A program made the position numbers and the translations under genes. A stretch of DNA of 64,000 bases from Amblyomma americanum (lineage: Eukaryota > Arthropoda > Arachnida > Ixodida > Ixodidae). Location: assembly GCF_052857255.1 (NCBI RefSeq), contig NC_135498.1:158147124-158211123 (forward strand). Reading direction: 5' to 3'. Below are positions 31,015-43,699 of the stretch, in pieces (the first letter of the stretch is position 1; each line of letters starts with the position of its first letter). The notes beneath the pieces are model-generated. The model was not told the DNA's origin and ran no database searches. It worked only from the letters and a program-made list of their open reading frames with translations.

Positions 31015-32574
31015 GAACTGAATGGCAAGCAGATGTATACTAAAAGCATTTGAAGAAAAAGAAGCAGTAATTGGCATCTACATTGATTTTTCTAAAGCTT
31101 TTGATCGTCTTAATCACATAACATTACTAAAGAAACTAGAAATATATGGAGTAAGGGGAACACCACTAGCACTTATAACATCATATCTACAACATCGAAG
31201 GCAAAGCGTTTCAATAGATAACAACATGTCATCATACAGACCTGTAACCACCGGCATACCTCAAGGAAGCATACTTGGCCCTCTCCTATTTAACATATAC
31301 GTAAATGATATCACATCTGTTAGCCCTGTTCCACATTATATATCCTATGCAGATGACACTACCTTATTATTCCACGAGCGTAACTTTCAATCCTTAGAGG
31401 CTGGTATTAACGCGATCCTTCAAAATCTCTACCAATGGAGTAAAGCGAACTCCCTGGACATCAATACGAAAAAAACAAAGGCAGTCATGTTCACTCCCAG
31501 GCAATCGAAAGCACCACACTTCTTAAATATCACATTAGGATCCGAACCAATAGAATTTGTTGATTCAGTTAAAACACTTGGCGTATATCTGCACAAAAAT
31601 ATGCTATGGGACACTCACGTTAATTATGCTATAACAAAAATATCTAAATCTGTCGGAATACTAGCGAGGTTCCACTCTTTCCTACCACAAGCAATTAAAC
31701 TGCACATATACAATGCCTTGATTCTATCACATATAAGTTACTGCTTTCTTGTTTGGGGGAGAACAACCGTCACAAATCTAAATCGTTTGCACGTACTCCA
31801 AAAAAAATCTATTCGGCATATCGTAGGGGTCGACTCGCAAGCCCACACAGGCGAATATTTTATGCAGCTTAATGTAACAAGTGTACATAATCTATACCTA
31901 TATACATTGGCAAAAAGATACAAACAACAACTTCGTAAGAGCCAGCAAGAATTAAAATTTATGGCACAGTTAACTCGAACAACACATGTACGTGATACAC
32001 GCTTTTCAGAACCTTGGAAAGTTCCTTATTCCCGGACAAATTATGGGCAACAAATGCTACGTCATTCATTACCAACACTTTTAAACAATCTTGAACATAA
32101 CGGAATTGACAATAACCACATTAGTATTTCAAAAATTAGATCTTTCCTGTCGGAGCAAGCATCAGACAACCCATACTAATTAGTGCACCTGAAATAATAA
32201 CATGCAATTCTGTTGCAAAACCGTTTGCCTTTATGAATATGTACCTATGCACGTTCCATTCTGTTTGTAAATTACTACAGTTTATTTTGTTTTGTCTTCG
32301 TACTTGCTGTACATATAAAAAATTGTTTAGGTTCCACAAGAGAGCTTTGTAAAACCACTCTATATTGTTTAACCTTGTACGTTTTGCTTGCTTTGTTTCA
32401 TATTTCCATTTTCCTGAGTATGCTTTATATAATGTCCACCTATGTGTCGTCACTGCATGCCATGTAAAAGGGGGCTTGAGCGCAATCAAGTGAACACGTT
32501 TCACTTTTTGCTCGAGCCTCCTCCGTTGATTTCTTTCTGACGGAAAATAAACTGCATTTGATTTGATTTGATTT
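31015..32574 (+). mobile_element. 5'-truncated CR1/Jockey-group LINE with intact RT end
   Basis: Contains the 3' part of ORF2 (31022-32179), about 370 bp of 3' UTR and a 3' simple repeat of TTTGA units (about 32552-32574: TGATTTGATTTGATTTG). Such short 3' tandem repeats mark the ends of CR1/L2-group LINEs. The 5' end is cut within RT, as in typical incomplete reverse transcription. The uninterrupted frame implies recent insertion. Confidence 0.85.
31022..32179 (+). CDS. LINE reverse transcriptase, C-terminal 385 residues, uninterrupted
   Basis: The frame opens inside RT domain A: YIDFSKAFDRLNH (first catalytic Asp, about residue 22), then TTGIPQGSILGPLLFNIYVN (about 77-96), SYADDTTLLF (YADD box, about 107), SLDINTKKTKAVMF, and VKTLGVYLHKNMLWDTHV (about 185). 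The C-terminal region has LHVLQKKSIRHI. It stops at TAA 32177. The listed start Met is only the first Met after the truncation, not a native start, and endonuclease and ORF1 are absent, so retrotransposition in cis is impossible. Its A-rich codon use contrasts with the GC-rich gypsy pieces. Confidence 0.88.
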   Translation: MASRCILKAFEEKEAVIGIYIDFSKAFDRLNHITLLKKLEIYGVRGTPLALITSYLQHRRQSVSIDNNMSSYRPVTTGIPQGSILGPLLFNIYVNDITSVSPVPHYISYADDTTLLFHERNFQSLEAGINAILQNLYQWSKANSLDINTKKTKAVMFTPRQSKAPHFLNITLGSEPIEFVDSVKTLGVYLHKNMLWDTHVNYAITKISKSVGILARFHSFLPQAIKLHIYNALILSHISYCFLVWGRTTVTNLNRLHVLQKKSIRHIVGVDSQAHTGEYFMQLNVTSVHNLYLYTLAKRYKQQLRKSQQELKFMAQLTRTTHVRDTRFSEPWKVPYSRTNYGQQMLRHSLPTLLNNLEHNGIDNNHISISKIRSFLSEQASDNPY

Positions 32575-32579
32575 GTCCT

Positions 32580-35079
32580 CTGGGATCTGTTATTCTTGGT
32601 CTGAAGCTTCTATAGAGCTTGTAGCCTACCTAGAACGCGGCTCCAGACAATCTTAAGTGCTTAGATGTAATGATATTATCGATGCACATATGAAGAACAG
32701 TGTTTCATATGAACTTCCTTTCTTTAACTGCAAAGTTGGTACACATAATTGTTTGATGTATCCATTTGAAATACCGTTCAAATATTTTGAGTGGAACTTT
32801 ATAAATATAGTTCCACTTATGTTCTAGATGCTATGTCCAGCCAGATGAAGAGTGTATGACTTTGTTCCTGTCAGGTAATCGAATTAAATATGAGTTTGGG
32901 GCTTCTGATCCATCTGTCTACATCGCTAAGCCAATCCAGCCACTGTGAGTTAGGCCACTTTCCTGGTTTTCGGTGTATCCTCTTTCAAAACCCATCGCTA
33001 GAGCGCCGATGAGGCAGGTTATCCAAACATGTTCGCAAATGGTAAGGCTAAAACTCGCGCCGATAAGAGTTGGAAGAGCGATGGAGAAAGCAAGGCGCAA
33101 ACTGACAACCTCCATAAGGCGTCTTGTTTAAAGTCGAAGCTCCTTACAAAGATTTAAAAGAAAATGTCCCTAATGCTTGCTTAAACGCAACTTTCCAACC
33201 CTTTATACCGTGCAAACCCGTTGATAGCTACGGGGCCTTCTCTTATAGCAATCGATGGCGCAACTACGCAGGTTTTTGGACCTGTGATTGATACGAGAAA
33301 CGCTTTTAAGATTTACTACGCAAGTCTGTCTCTCACACAGGCACAGCAAGTGCTCCTTCGAAAGAAATCGTGCATGGTAGAAAAAAAATGCTATGTAGGG
33401 TGTTTGTAATGGGTTGCTACAGTTTGCACATAAAACCGCCCCGGGATGCCGTACCTTCCAAATGAAACTGGGTTACGGTAAGAATTTTCTTTACTCATAC
33501 TCATCAAATGTTTAGCGTTCGCAAATTCGCAGACATTATGCCTTTTCTTGTCACTTTAACCGATTAGTTTTCATAGGAGTCTTAACAACTACCATAACAG
33601 CGAGATTCCTAACAAAGTTTTTCAGCCCGTGCACTTGATCACGTACTCGCACACAGAGGCATCACTGACTGCCCTCTTCACCGGCTATTTTGTCGCCTGT
33701 CTTTCGGCGGTCATTATTTTCAGCAGCTTTTCGGCTGATTTCGTCCACAGGTATTCGGAAAGTGTTGTTGAAATTTTCGCCACCTAAATTTACAAAGTGT
33801 TCACACCCTTTTCAATGCTAACTTGCACATTTCACCACCGCCTACAGGAGTTGCTGAAAGCGAGAAATGTGCGCAGAGTTTCGCATCACTGATATATAAA
33901 CGTTTTCGCATAGCAAATGGACGGGCTCGTCATTGCTGCCATGTGACCAAAATACATGCTTAAATCAGCCGTTGTTCCAGGTCGGCCATCATACTTTGCG
34001 CATAACGCCCAATTGGCTCAACAATGAAACTGTACTCCAGCGCATACTTAGCTCAATCAATCGGGCTACGCATAGCAAGCGTCTGAAAAAATGCTCCCTA
34101 ATGATTGCAATAAATATTTTATGCTCACAGCAGATGACTGAGACAACCTTTTAGAAAACTGCCTGATTTTGGAATGTGCGCAACCACCATTCTGTCCGGG
34201 AGTTTTAACAATGGTTGTCTCGCGTCTGACACACTCTGAGTGGCGCACGTAGATGAACCCAGTATTCTCGTTATGTTGCGACAGATGTTGTATCGATTTT
34301 GGCGTTGTGCTTTGATCAGTTCCGAGCAGTTATTTTCTGTTTTCAAAACGTTTCAGTCAAGATCCTAATAGCGCATTTAGACTACTGGTCTTTGTGTCAC
34401 AGAGTCAGCGTTTTGTTGTATTAAAATGCACTATTAAAATCTTAGTAAAGTGTATTACTAGTTATATTTAGGTTATTAGCGAGTAGTAGTTGTAATAACA
34501 GTAATAAATTAAGAGCACCGCATTTCAGTGGTGTATAATGCGAGTGTAGTAACGAAGCCCTTTATGTTGAGGAACGGCATAAAGGGAGAGGGCGAGGGTG
34601 GTGTCGACGGTAGCGCCGACGCTACACGGTGCTCCGTTTTTGTGAAGGAGGATGCACTGCGCATTCTTCGCCGACTGCAAAGGAAGATTCGTCGGGGTCC
34701 CTCTTTTTGACCGAGGCCACCAGCGGATCGTGGTTGGAGCTCCCGCCCTGCAAGCAGCAGTGCAGTGAACATACCTCAGAACAGACGTACCTCAGTTTGC
34801 TCGCCCTAACTCTCTGAAAGGAAAGCTGCATAGCGGCGCCGCGTGCTTTTAGTTACCGTACGTGTATGACAACAAAAAAAAAACACCGATGCTCCATTAC
34901 TACTTTGCAGACCAAACAGAAAAAATGACAGAAAGATGAGCCACAGTTCACGAGGCCGTCCTTATGATTTATTATGTGGAGTCCGTCAAGGTGACTGCTT
35001 ATAGACCCCTACCCCTTCCTCAAGCAAGGCTCAAGGGCCTACCTATCTATTCGCTCTACGGCGAATATTGATGCAGCGA
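32580..35079. other. no gene recognised
   Basis: No repeat or domain was identified with confidence. Weak hydrophobic frames occur at 33115-32918 (minus) and about 33630-33786 (plus, after a CTAACAAAGTTTTTCAG acceptor-like site), but neither matches a family I recognise. Confidence 0.35.
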
Positions 35080-35290
35080 TAGTGATGCAGTGATGCAGCG
35101 GTTAGGTGATGCGCCACTGCCCCGCGATAACAGGTGCGGCCACCGACGGGGCTTATGAGATCCAGGTTGCTCTTCCCTTTCTGCTTCTCGCGAATAATCA
35201 TTAACTGAACTGACACCTGCCGCGGTGGGTAGGTTGTGATCAAGTCAAAAGATCGCATGATCCAGGTGGGTCACCTGCTACATTGCTACA
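35080..35290 (+). repeat. dispersed repeat, copy 2 (related to 28680-28890)
   Basis: Shares the ordered blocks listed for 28680-28890, including GCGCCACTGCCCCGCGAT and CACCTGCCGCGGTGGGTAGG. No coding capacity. Confidence 0.5.
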
Positions 35291-38200
35291 TACGGAAAGG
35301 GCGGGTGCACCTAAAGCAGGTTGCCCATAGCCCGATAGGCATACAGACAGAGGGACCTCAGAGACAAAGGCTAAGCGGCTCAGTGCAAACTCGAGTTCAA
35401 GTGCACTCTAAGCGCCAATCGGCCCGTCTAAACTAAATCTGCGTGCTGCCTACAGATGAGGAGGGGCGATAAGCTGCTCAGCTAGTGATTCGGCACTTTA
35501 TTAATTCTTGCCTATAGCGGGTATGGAAACTTTAGGTTGCGATAGGGGGCCCGAAAACCAAAAAAACTCGGGACATGAACGAGTTGGATGGCCTTGCTCA
35601 AAGCACGCTCCCGACACGTCGGCACTCACAGCCTGTGGAGGTGCCCGACTTTGCCTCGTCGCTGTTGTCGCCGAAGTTATTGATGTCGTCACATATGTAC
35701 CCATCGCAGATACACTGCTCCACTTCAAGCACTAGAAATGGTTCGGGGTGCACCGGCCATTGATGGCTACGGACGGCGTAGGAGGAAATGTAAAAGCGTT
35801 CCAAGCAACTAATGTGGTAACACGATTGCACAGTAGGCAATTCACCAGTAACGTATCTGAAGAGTGACTGCTGCGTCCAAATCAACGCAAAATGCTGCTC
35901 GTGTCAGTGCTCCCTACACGTTTTTTTGGTCATCGACCCCTGCTTCATCGCATCTTGAGATCACAGACGCACGTGCCGGTTCTCGAATGACTAAAGGAGC
36001 CTTTCGGATGCAAAAAGGCATTACTTTTGCACACACCCACCCCTTGTGACACTGACGGCAATGCATAGTCTGCACTGCATAATAAAAATTTGAATAAGCA
36101 GCCCCGTTGCATTCCTAATTCGTTTTCGAAGCATGTAGCGTCCGAAGGGTATTTTTGTTGTGTCCGAGGAGAAAGTCTCTCCAAGAGATCGCTGTAAAGA
36201 CGCTGGATGCCTTCAGTTGTAATTCTGACCGTGAGGCTGGCGACAAGGCCACGTTCGTTGGAGCGTAAAAATATAATAAGACATCAGGGCACCGTACAAA
36301 AGTACTGACGGTGGACAACAACATGCTAGCACACGTTTTCTGCCTACTTTTTAGCAGCGTTCCTCAACTCATGCTTGTGCGCACTCCCTTTGTAAAATGA
36401 CTTGGGACCCGAATGGTGTGCTTTTGAGCTCTAATGTGCAGTTCTTGCGGCAGTTCTTAGAACCAAAAACCTTTAAAGTCTCAGAAAGGTTTCACCCTGC
36501 AGAGGTTAAGTGACTCAGGGATGTCATAGGCTCTGCAATACACGGCTGAAAGGAAATCTCGGTGGCCGGAAGTCTACAGAGAAAGGAATTACGTATATTC
36601 TCGAGTTGAGAAATGCATGATGGGGCATCTTTCGTTGTAGTTCCAAGCGGCAGTGACTTTCTCTTGAAGCACTGTAATTGCACTGCTATCGGATAATACC
36701 AGCCACACCCCGAACGAGGCATATGGGGCATGCAGCTCTTGATAACCGGGACACTAGGCCCACGTAGAGGTGGCATGGGAAGCCTTTATTGGAAAAGGAA
36801 GGCACAAATATGTGCCGGACTCCTGGTGCACAACCAAATCGCGCTGTGAGGGAAGGGACGAACTTGAGTGTGAAAATAGTTACACAAAAAGAACGTCGGT
36901 AGCGAAAGCATGCAGATGGATTTCATCCATCTGGGACATTACAAGCCGCACCCGAGTCGCTCAGCACACCGGCGCTATTTCCTTCTCTCTCGATGCAGAG
37001 ATGTCCACCATAGGCCGACGATTGCGTGTCCGAGCAAAAGTGAGCTAGAGCTATGTACTTTCAAAGGATATCACATCGTTTTCCGAGATCGACCGGACGT
37101 GGATGTCGCGACGCCAATGGGAAGCTGCGGATTACGTCAAGGCGCCCGGAATATCAGGAGAATCCATCGCTGTAATCCACCATCTCAAGCAAAAACAAAA
37201 ACACGAAAATCGTTCTCCTCGTCTGCCACAGTGTATTGCCGGTAATTAACTACTTTCATTCACAGTGAAGGCAACGAGCACGAAGATTAGAAAGAAAAAA
37301 GTAAAAGCAGTCGCCTCGATATGCCGAAGCTTCCTCCTCTGACGTCGAGGCCACTGGTTACACGCACTCAAGAATACCATTACTTTCACTGATTACTTAA
37401 TGCAGTGGGTAAAAACGTGGTCGTAACAGTCAAAGGAATTAAAATCAATTTTTCTATGGAGTCATGCGGTAGAGGGGTAGCAACGAGCTCAATGTGACGG
37501 CCTTTAAAAGTTTGTGGTTAGCTTCTGAGTATGGGAGATTAGCACCCTTGCGAATTCTTCCTATGCACGCTGCCAGCTTCAACTCAATCGTCAGCAGCAG
37601 TGAGGTATATTACAGCCATGTGCAGCCCATACCGGACCAAATATGCACGGAAGAAGGCGGCTAAAACACGGATATTGAATGTGCCACAGTTTCCATCTCT
37701 CGGGACGCCAGTGCCAGGCACTAGCTTTGTAACGCAGAGCAATGCAGGAAAGCTACTGTGACTCATGCTCACTATCTGTGGCAGCGGTGACGACGACGGC
37801 GAATATGCTGCCGTGAAAGAAGTACGCCAGCGGTGTCCTCGAGAACAGCTTGGACGTCAACGTGCACGAGGTGGTCATGGATTCGTGCTTGCTGTTGGGA
37901 ATGAGACCACACCTCTGCGCCGGGTTACTGGTGCTGGGGAAGCGCGTGATGATCTGCTCAATGGCAAGCATGCCGTACATTGACTATTCCATTACAAACT
38001 TCTGTCATGCTGTAAAAAATGTTACACCGAAGGAACAATGTTTATAAACTGAGCGCAATGCCACAGCGGGAGGAACCTTAAAGTGACGTGGAAAAAAACT
38101 AACTTGCACCTTTCTTCACAAATGTTTAGTTACAAGCCCCCTTTTGAATGCGGCTTCCGACGGGGAACATGTTTTATGCCTACTAACTTTCATCAATTCT

Positions 38201-40368
38201 TGCCTAGCTAGAGGCAGAACTTGAAATAAGGACCTAGAGCATTATCCCTACTGTGAAGCTTAACGCTCGAACTTAAGTCTGTCGTTGCGGCATTGCAAAG
38301 CTTCTATGTATGCAGAAGATGCAAGGCACAAGGAACACTCAACAGACAATTTGATTCTGTATGTCGAAATTAAACCCTTGCGGTGTGTGCACGCTAAAGA
38401 AGAAACTCATTCTGTGGCCACAACTTCAACATCAGCTTGTCGAGGAAAACTTCGCAGTTTCAACTTAACCAGAACTCCAGCAGCTTGCGCTCCCTACGAG
38501 TACAGCGAAATTATAGAAATCGCTCTTTACCTTGAAGTTTTGAAGCCAAGATACGGAGAAAAAAACGCTGGGACACCCAGAAAAATAATTCAGGATGCAA
38601 TATTCCAGCCCATGCCAATAGCCATAAACCCAAATATATGCAGGCCAAAATAAGTGAAGAAAAATAATAATGATCAGCCTGAAGAGTCGGAATAGACATG
38701 AAGGCGATCCCTTCTGACTTCAGCTCTGTGGAATAAAGAGTTCTATTGACTATTTAGAAATAGCCCTTGCAAAATAGAACAAAATAGGTGTCCCTTCCAA
38801 CCACGAAACGCAAATCCGTGACATAAGGTGGGTTATGGTTAGTAAAGTGAGGCAAAACTGATCAGCTTCATAAATATTTCAACAGCTATTGCAACAGTGC
38901 CTCTGCGAGAACACGGATCATTTCATTTTGCATCACACCGTATTCATATTTTTATTTCCAGCGCTTTTGAAAACACATTAGGCACAAGCGTAGCCCTCCC
39001 AAATAGGGTGAGCCTATTCACATATTTATGTGTCAAATTCTAATGCGGGAGAACTGTCATGTGCAGGAGATTTAGGGTTCGATGCCCCGTGTCATCACAT
39101 ACCCCCATAATTTCCTGTAGGTAAGAGCGTCACCCCGTCCAGGTGCTCGGCTTCTCAGAGGTGAAAACTTGGAAAATCCTTCTTTGCTCCCATCTCGTGC
39201 AGATCAAACACCTCAGCCATGACGCTGCCAAGCTTCCCTTACATTACTGAAAACAAACGATAAACTTCTATGACCAGCTATCAAAGATTTCTTTTCGCGA
39301 ACGGAGATGGTGTGCTTGCCGGCAACTGCTTATTTGATAGGGGCAGCCAAAGCCCACAATAGTTTTAAACACCTTTCTCATTTTTCTTACTCTAAGCTCT
39401 GTATCTTGTAAAGGAAGGAACGGTGGGTCACGCGCCACTCACGTTCAGTTCATCAATGCATGATTTATTGAGCAAGCCCTGGCGCAGGTTCATCTCGACG
39501 ATGGACAGGATCATGCTTTCGCTTCCGCATGCAGAGAGATCTCGGTGCCAAACCTGTCATTGATGGCAGCCCTGTGGTCTCGAAACTGCCTGGCCGTCAC
39601 GATGGACAAGGTCAACGGCTCCGTTGCGTTGTTCAGAGAACCGTTCCCGACCCTGGTTCCACAGCTGTCGTCCGGAGACACTGGCCAGAACAATGTTTTG
39701 ATATATTATTTTGACTTGCAGTTTCACGTTCTTGTTTGTTCTCTGTAGCCTACAGTTGTGCCCTAGTCAGATAAGCCCGTGAATCTAGTTGTTCTACTGT
39801 ATAATTCATCCATGCCTGTAGCAAATTGGCCTGCGTATGGTCTAAGTCTGCGCATATGTTTCTGTCTTTCATCTCCATGCACGCCAGTGAGTCTCCAGTT
39901 CCTTCATTCTATACATCCGCTCGGAGCATTTTCACCAAGCAAAGCATTGCGCTGAGGAAATCATTTCAGCAAACGCGAATTAGAGGAAAGTAAATTCTAT
40001 AGCATTACGAGAATCGTGATTTAACGCTATTACGAGGAATCTGGCAGATCTGGTAGCACAGCGCCGATATAAAGTTTCATGAAAAGTTACAACCCTCTCC
40101 AGAAAGATGGTGCAGCGACGCATTAAAAAATAGTTTTTGTGGTCTTTTTACAAACTAGTTCCTTGTACCTGTTTGCCATTGCTGAACCCTGCCTCCGACA
40201 CTGAAGCCGGCAACTGACAATGGACTTTATCTCGGTGTCCTTACCTTAGAGCCGTACCAACTAGGTGGGTGTTAATGATTGCTGAAAATAAAAGTCGTTA
40301 AGAAAATGCGGTCTATGCAGTTTCTTAGAGGTTCCTAATCGCGCGTGGCAGCGCGTGCTTGGCACGTG
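35291..40368. other. about 5 kb with no confident gene
   Basis: Exon-like pieces without family match: a Cys-containing minus frame at 36776-36492, a plus frame at about 37820-38020 (DVNVHEVVMDSCLLLGMRPH), and a minus segment at about 39700-39445 ending at a GTGAGT donor-like site (39445). Any of these could be an exon of a fast-evolving or lineage-specific gene. None is claimed. The rest has no recognised repeat. Confidence 0.3.
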
Positions 40369-40369
40369 C

Positions 40370-40697
40370 ATAATAATAATAATAATTGGGTTTTTTTTTG
40401 GGGGGGGGGAAGGAAATGGCGCAGTATCTGTCTCATATATCGTTGCACACCTGAACCGCGCCGTAAGGGAAGGGATAAAGGAGGGAGTGAAAGAAGAAAG
40501 GAAGAAGAGGTGCCGTAGTGGAGGGCTCCGGAATAATTTCAACCACCTGGGGATCTTTAACGTGCACTGACATCGCACTGCACACGGGCGCCTTAGCGTT
40601 TTTCCTCCATAAAAATGCAGCCGCCGCGGTCGGGTTCGAACCCGGGAACTCCGAAACAGTAGTCGAGCGCCCTAACCACTGAGCCACCGCGGCGGGG
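40370..40697 (-). repeat. Ruka-type tRNA-derived SINE, complete, minus strand
   Basis: The complement starts CCGCGGTGGCTCAGTGG (A box) and has CCCGGGTTCGAACCCG (B box) about 40 nt later, the internal RNA polymerase III promoter of tRNA-derived SINEs. The body contains GTGCACGTTAAAGATCCCCA and CGGAGCCCTCCACTAC, and the 3' end has an AAT-unit repeat (40369-40386). These blocks are those of the Ruka family described in ixodid ticks. A second copy lies at 52862-53225. Confidence 0.85.
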
Positions 40698-41080
40698 CGC
40701 ACATGCATAGCAGGAGAATAGGTTTTTGGTTTCCCCCTGTTTTTTTTTGTTTACCGTTGCTGATTGTTTTCAGCGGAAAACCGCCCTGAGTTTGGCTAAA
40801 CGCGTACTCTAAGTACCACGTCTTTGTTTTCCCTACCTTTATATTTCTTCCCCTTGTGGTGAGAAATCACAAAGATTCGGAACCAGCCTGCTCGAAGTCA
40901 TCCGAAATACACCTGAAGTTGCCGCATTCTCCTCAATGTTCGCCGCCCTCGCAGCTTATGGCTGTCATGAAGCTCAGGAGTTAAGCGCCAAATCGCGGGA
41001 TGGTATTCCCGCCGCAGCGACCGTACTTCGATGGAGGTGGAATCCGAAAGAAGCCTGTGCGCTGCGTGATGTCAGTGCGC

Positions 41081-41313
41081 GTTAAAAATTTGTGGTGATT
41101 TCGGTTTGGTTAAACCTGGAGTGACGCCATAGCTACAGCTGGCCGAATGCAACTTGGTCACGTGACCAACCACGTGATCAGCCACGGCGCCGCGCCGCCG
41201 GCAGCTGCTCCGCACCACGTGACCAACCACGTGACAGCGTGGCGGTGCCGCCATCGGCACGGCGCCGCCACGCTGAAGGCTCGAAATGCTGCGTAATGTA
41301 GCTATGGCTACAA
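41081..41313 (+). repeat. CACGTG-rich dispersed repeat, copy a
   Basis: Starts near GGTTAAACCTGGAGTGACG, continues TAGCTACAGCTGGCCGA and ends ATGTAGCTATGGCTACAAAA. It contains four CACGTG palindromes in the pattern CACGTGACCAACCACGTG. It is related to copies b (41783-42065, inverted) and c (42165-42430). No ORF; family not recognised. Confidence 0.75.
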
Positions 41314-41782
41314 AAACCTTACGCAGTGGAAATTAATCCAAAGCCGCAGTCTCGGTGCCATATAGCGCTCAGGCTCAGATGAATGATAGCTAAGCACGCC
41401 TGGGCAAAGTAAATGGCTGGAAGGCCTCCTTGCCCATCTTGTAGGTGGTCGGGTTCTTTGGTTCGAGCTGGCAGTCTCCAAGGTAAAGTTCCAGAAGGAT
41501 TTCCGTAAGCTGAAGGACAGAGCTTTAGAAAAGCCCTCGAACCATGGCGATTTTTGGGGTCCAACGTCTTCTTACTTCTCGTAAAATATGTTTCTGATAA
41601 ATGCGCGTTGCTCATGGAGGATTTCAGAACACGTCAGGCTGCGTTCACGTCAACGCTAGAGAGTTCATGCAGTGCAATTTTACTGCTTTTGTGCAACCAT
41701 CAACCTATGATTTTTCAGTTGTGAGACGGATAATTGAAAAAGTGCACCTCCAACTACACCTTTCCAGTGCATTTACTCCTGC

Positions 41783-42065
41783 TTTGTAGCGATAGCTACC
41801 TTACGGTCGCATTTCGAGCCTTCAGCGTGGCGGCGCTGTGGCGGGGGCGGCGATGGCACACCCTGACAGCGCCGCCACCCTGTGGCTTCGCCGCCACGCC
41901 GTGGCTGCGCCGCCATGCTGTCACGTGGTTGGTGACGTGATGCGGAGCAGCTGCCAGCGGCGCGGCGCCGTGGCTGATCACGTAGTTCGTCAGGTGGTTG
42001 TGACCAAGTTCCACTCGGCCAGCTGTAGCTATCGCGTCACTCCAGGTTTAACCAAAGCTAAACCA
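41783..42065 (-). repeat. CACGTG-rich dispersed repeat, copy b (inverted)
   Basis: Reverse complement of copies a and c: begins TTGTAGCGATAGCTAC and ends CTCCAGGTTTAACCAAAGC. It has an extra GCCGCCAC-rich segment (41870-41915). Only one exact CACGTG remains. Confidence 0.75.
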
Positions 42066-42164
42066 CGGGGTATTTTTTTTTCAGAACAGAAACGAATTTT
42101 ATGCAGCCTTTTCTATTTCAAGTCGCTTAACGGGTTGTGGGACGCCATCCAGGTGTACTTGTAT

Positions 42165-42430
42165 TTAAAAAAATTCGCGGTGGTTTGGCTTTGGTTAAAT
42201 CTGGAGTGAGGCGGTAGCTACAGCTGGCCGAGTGGAACTTGGTCACCTGACCAACCACGTGACGAGACACGTGATCAGCCACGGCACCACGCCTGGCAGC
42301 TCCTCCGCACCACGTGACGAACCACGTGACAGCGTGGCGGCGCAGCCACAGGGTGGCAGCGCCGCCACCGCCATGGCATTGCCACGCTGAAGGCTCCAAA
42401 TGCTACAGTAATGTAGCTATCGCTACAAAA
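42165..42430 (+). repeat. CACGTG-rich dispersed repeat, copy c
   Basis: Begins at about GGCTTTGGTTAAATCTGG and ends GTAGCTATCGCTACAAAA. It has four CACGTG sites. It lies inverted to copy b about 100 bp away, so the pair can form a long hairpin. Confidence 0.75.
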
Positions 42431-42844
42431 TCATGCGTGATCTTCGAATTTCGTTCCTCAGAAATTCTCAACAAATAAGAAATGTCGCTCGCAGAAAGAA
42501 GGCAGAAGCAAACACTGAGACGGAGCAGGGTGGCCAACCGGCTACTTAATTTATTTTGAATGGAAGCGGACGATACCACCACAGAAAAAAGACAAAACAT
42601 TCGTTGGAGTCACATAGATATCTCTTAACTGCGGGAAGACGAAATCCGTTTGCAATTTATACCCAAATTATAGATCTTTCGGTGATCTTAAGGGCACGTG
42701 AGTTAAAGTTACGTGACCTTAAGATCACGTCACATCACAAGGTCGCGTGACCTAGGTGGCTATGTAACGGACGGACGGTCACCGCGAGTAAGAGTCATTA
42801 AAACTATCGCCTTCAAAACAAAGGGGACGCAGGCGGAGAGAGTT

Positions 42845-43096
42845 GATGATGATGGATTTTTATGGCGCAAGGGTATCTGTGGTCAAAGAGCGCCATGGCG
42901 CAACGTATTTTCTTCTACCCCAGGCGGGGTGAAAGACCCATTTCTCAAGCATTTCTCTCTAAATAAACCGAGCACCACACCAGGCGAAGCTTGTACCCAT
43001 TATATCACTGGTAGGTACCCGGCGGCACTCGGGATCGAACCCCGCACCTCCCGCATGCAAGGCCGATGCTCATACCTCAAGGCCACCGCTGCGGTA
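42845..43096 (-). repeat. tRNA-headed SINE (second family), minus strand
   Basis: The complement has a tRNA-like head: CCGCAGCGGTGGCCTTGAGG, GCATGCGGGAGGTGC and GGGGTTCGATCCCG, a canonical B box. The body contains CTGGTGTGGTGCTCGG, and the right end (low coordinate) is a GATGATGATGG tail. Truncated relatives are at 7591-7815 and 8305-8376. Confidence 0.75.
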
Positions 43097-43699
43097 GGCG
43101 GAGAAACTCGGTTACTGCCTAAAAAGCCCTCAATATGTGGAAAGCATGCCAAGAATTGTGGACAGAGGCATATCATAAAAAATTTCGCAGAGATTTATCT
43201 GGTTAAGCGAAATGCAAATAGGGTGCGCTGGCACGTTTGATACTGTTTAGCTTTGTTGATCTGTGTTTAGTTTTTTATAACATAGAGAATTCGAGTAGCA
43301 CCAAAATGTCCTTGGAGTCTATCCTCGGCTCTCCACTTGCGATAAGCCACCTGAGCTTGCGCGACTCAGCTGGCGTGACACTTCTCGAGCTTACCCCAGT
43401 TACTCTGAGGCTTGATCCGCTCAACGCTCCTTTCGCGCTAGTGATCAATGTAGGGCTACTGTACTAAATGCCAACCTCTTTATCCGTGTGTGCCACGGAC
43501 AGCTTATCAGTGATACTTCCCAGAGTACCCAATGACACCGTCCTTAATTTAAATCGCCTGTAATTCTAAACAAGCTACATTTGAGGTTAAAATGAACATT
43601 TCCTGTCAAAAGCAATTATAAATGTCATATAAGTTGATAGATCTGCCGTTACAGAGATTTTAAAAACATTAGTAATAAATAATATTTTTCTGATTATCG

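Noticed and set aside
36492..36776. Cys-containing minus frame (SGCGWYYP; KSLPLGTTTKDAPSC) as a secreted salivary peptide exon
   Set aside because: Suggestive of tick Cys-rich secreted families, but there is no signal peptide, no clear splice sites and too few cysteines to assign.
37820..38020. Plus frame DVNVHEVVMDSCLLLGMRPH as exon
   Set aside because: Looks protein-like but has no family match or clear splice boundaries.
39445..39700. Minus-strand exon-like segment ending at GTGAGT
   Set aside because: The two open parts are in different frames and neither matches a recognised family.
40620..40697. tRNA gene candidates at SINE heads (also 8305-8376, 43030-43096, 45738-45815, 52862-52930)
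   Set aside because: A and B boxes are present, but each continues into a SINE body, and anticodon and acceptor stems do not pair properly.
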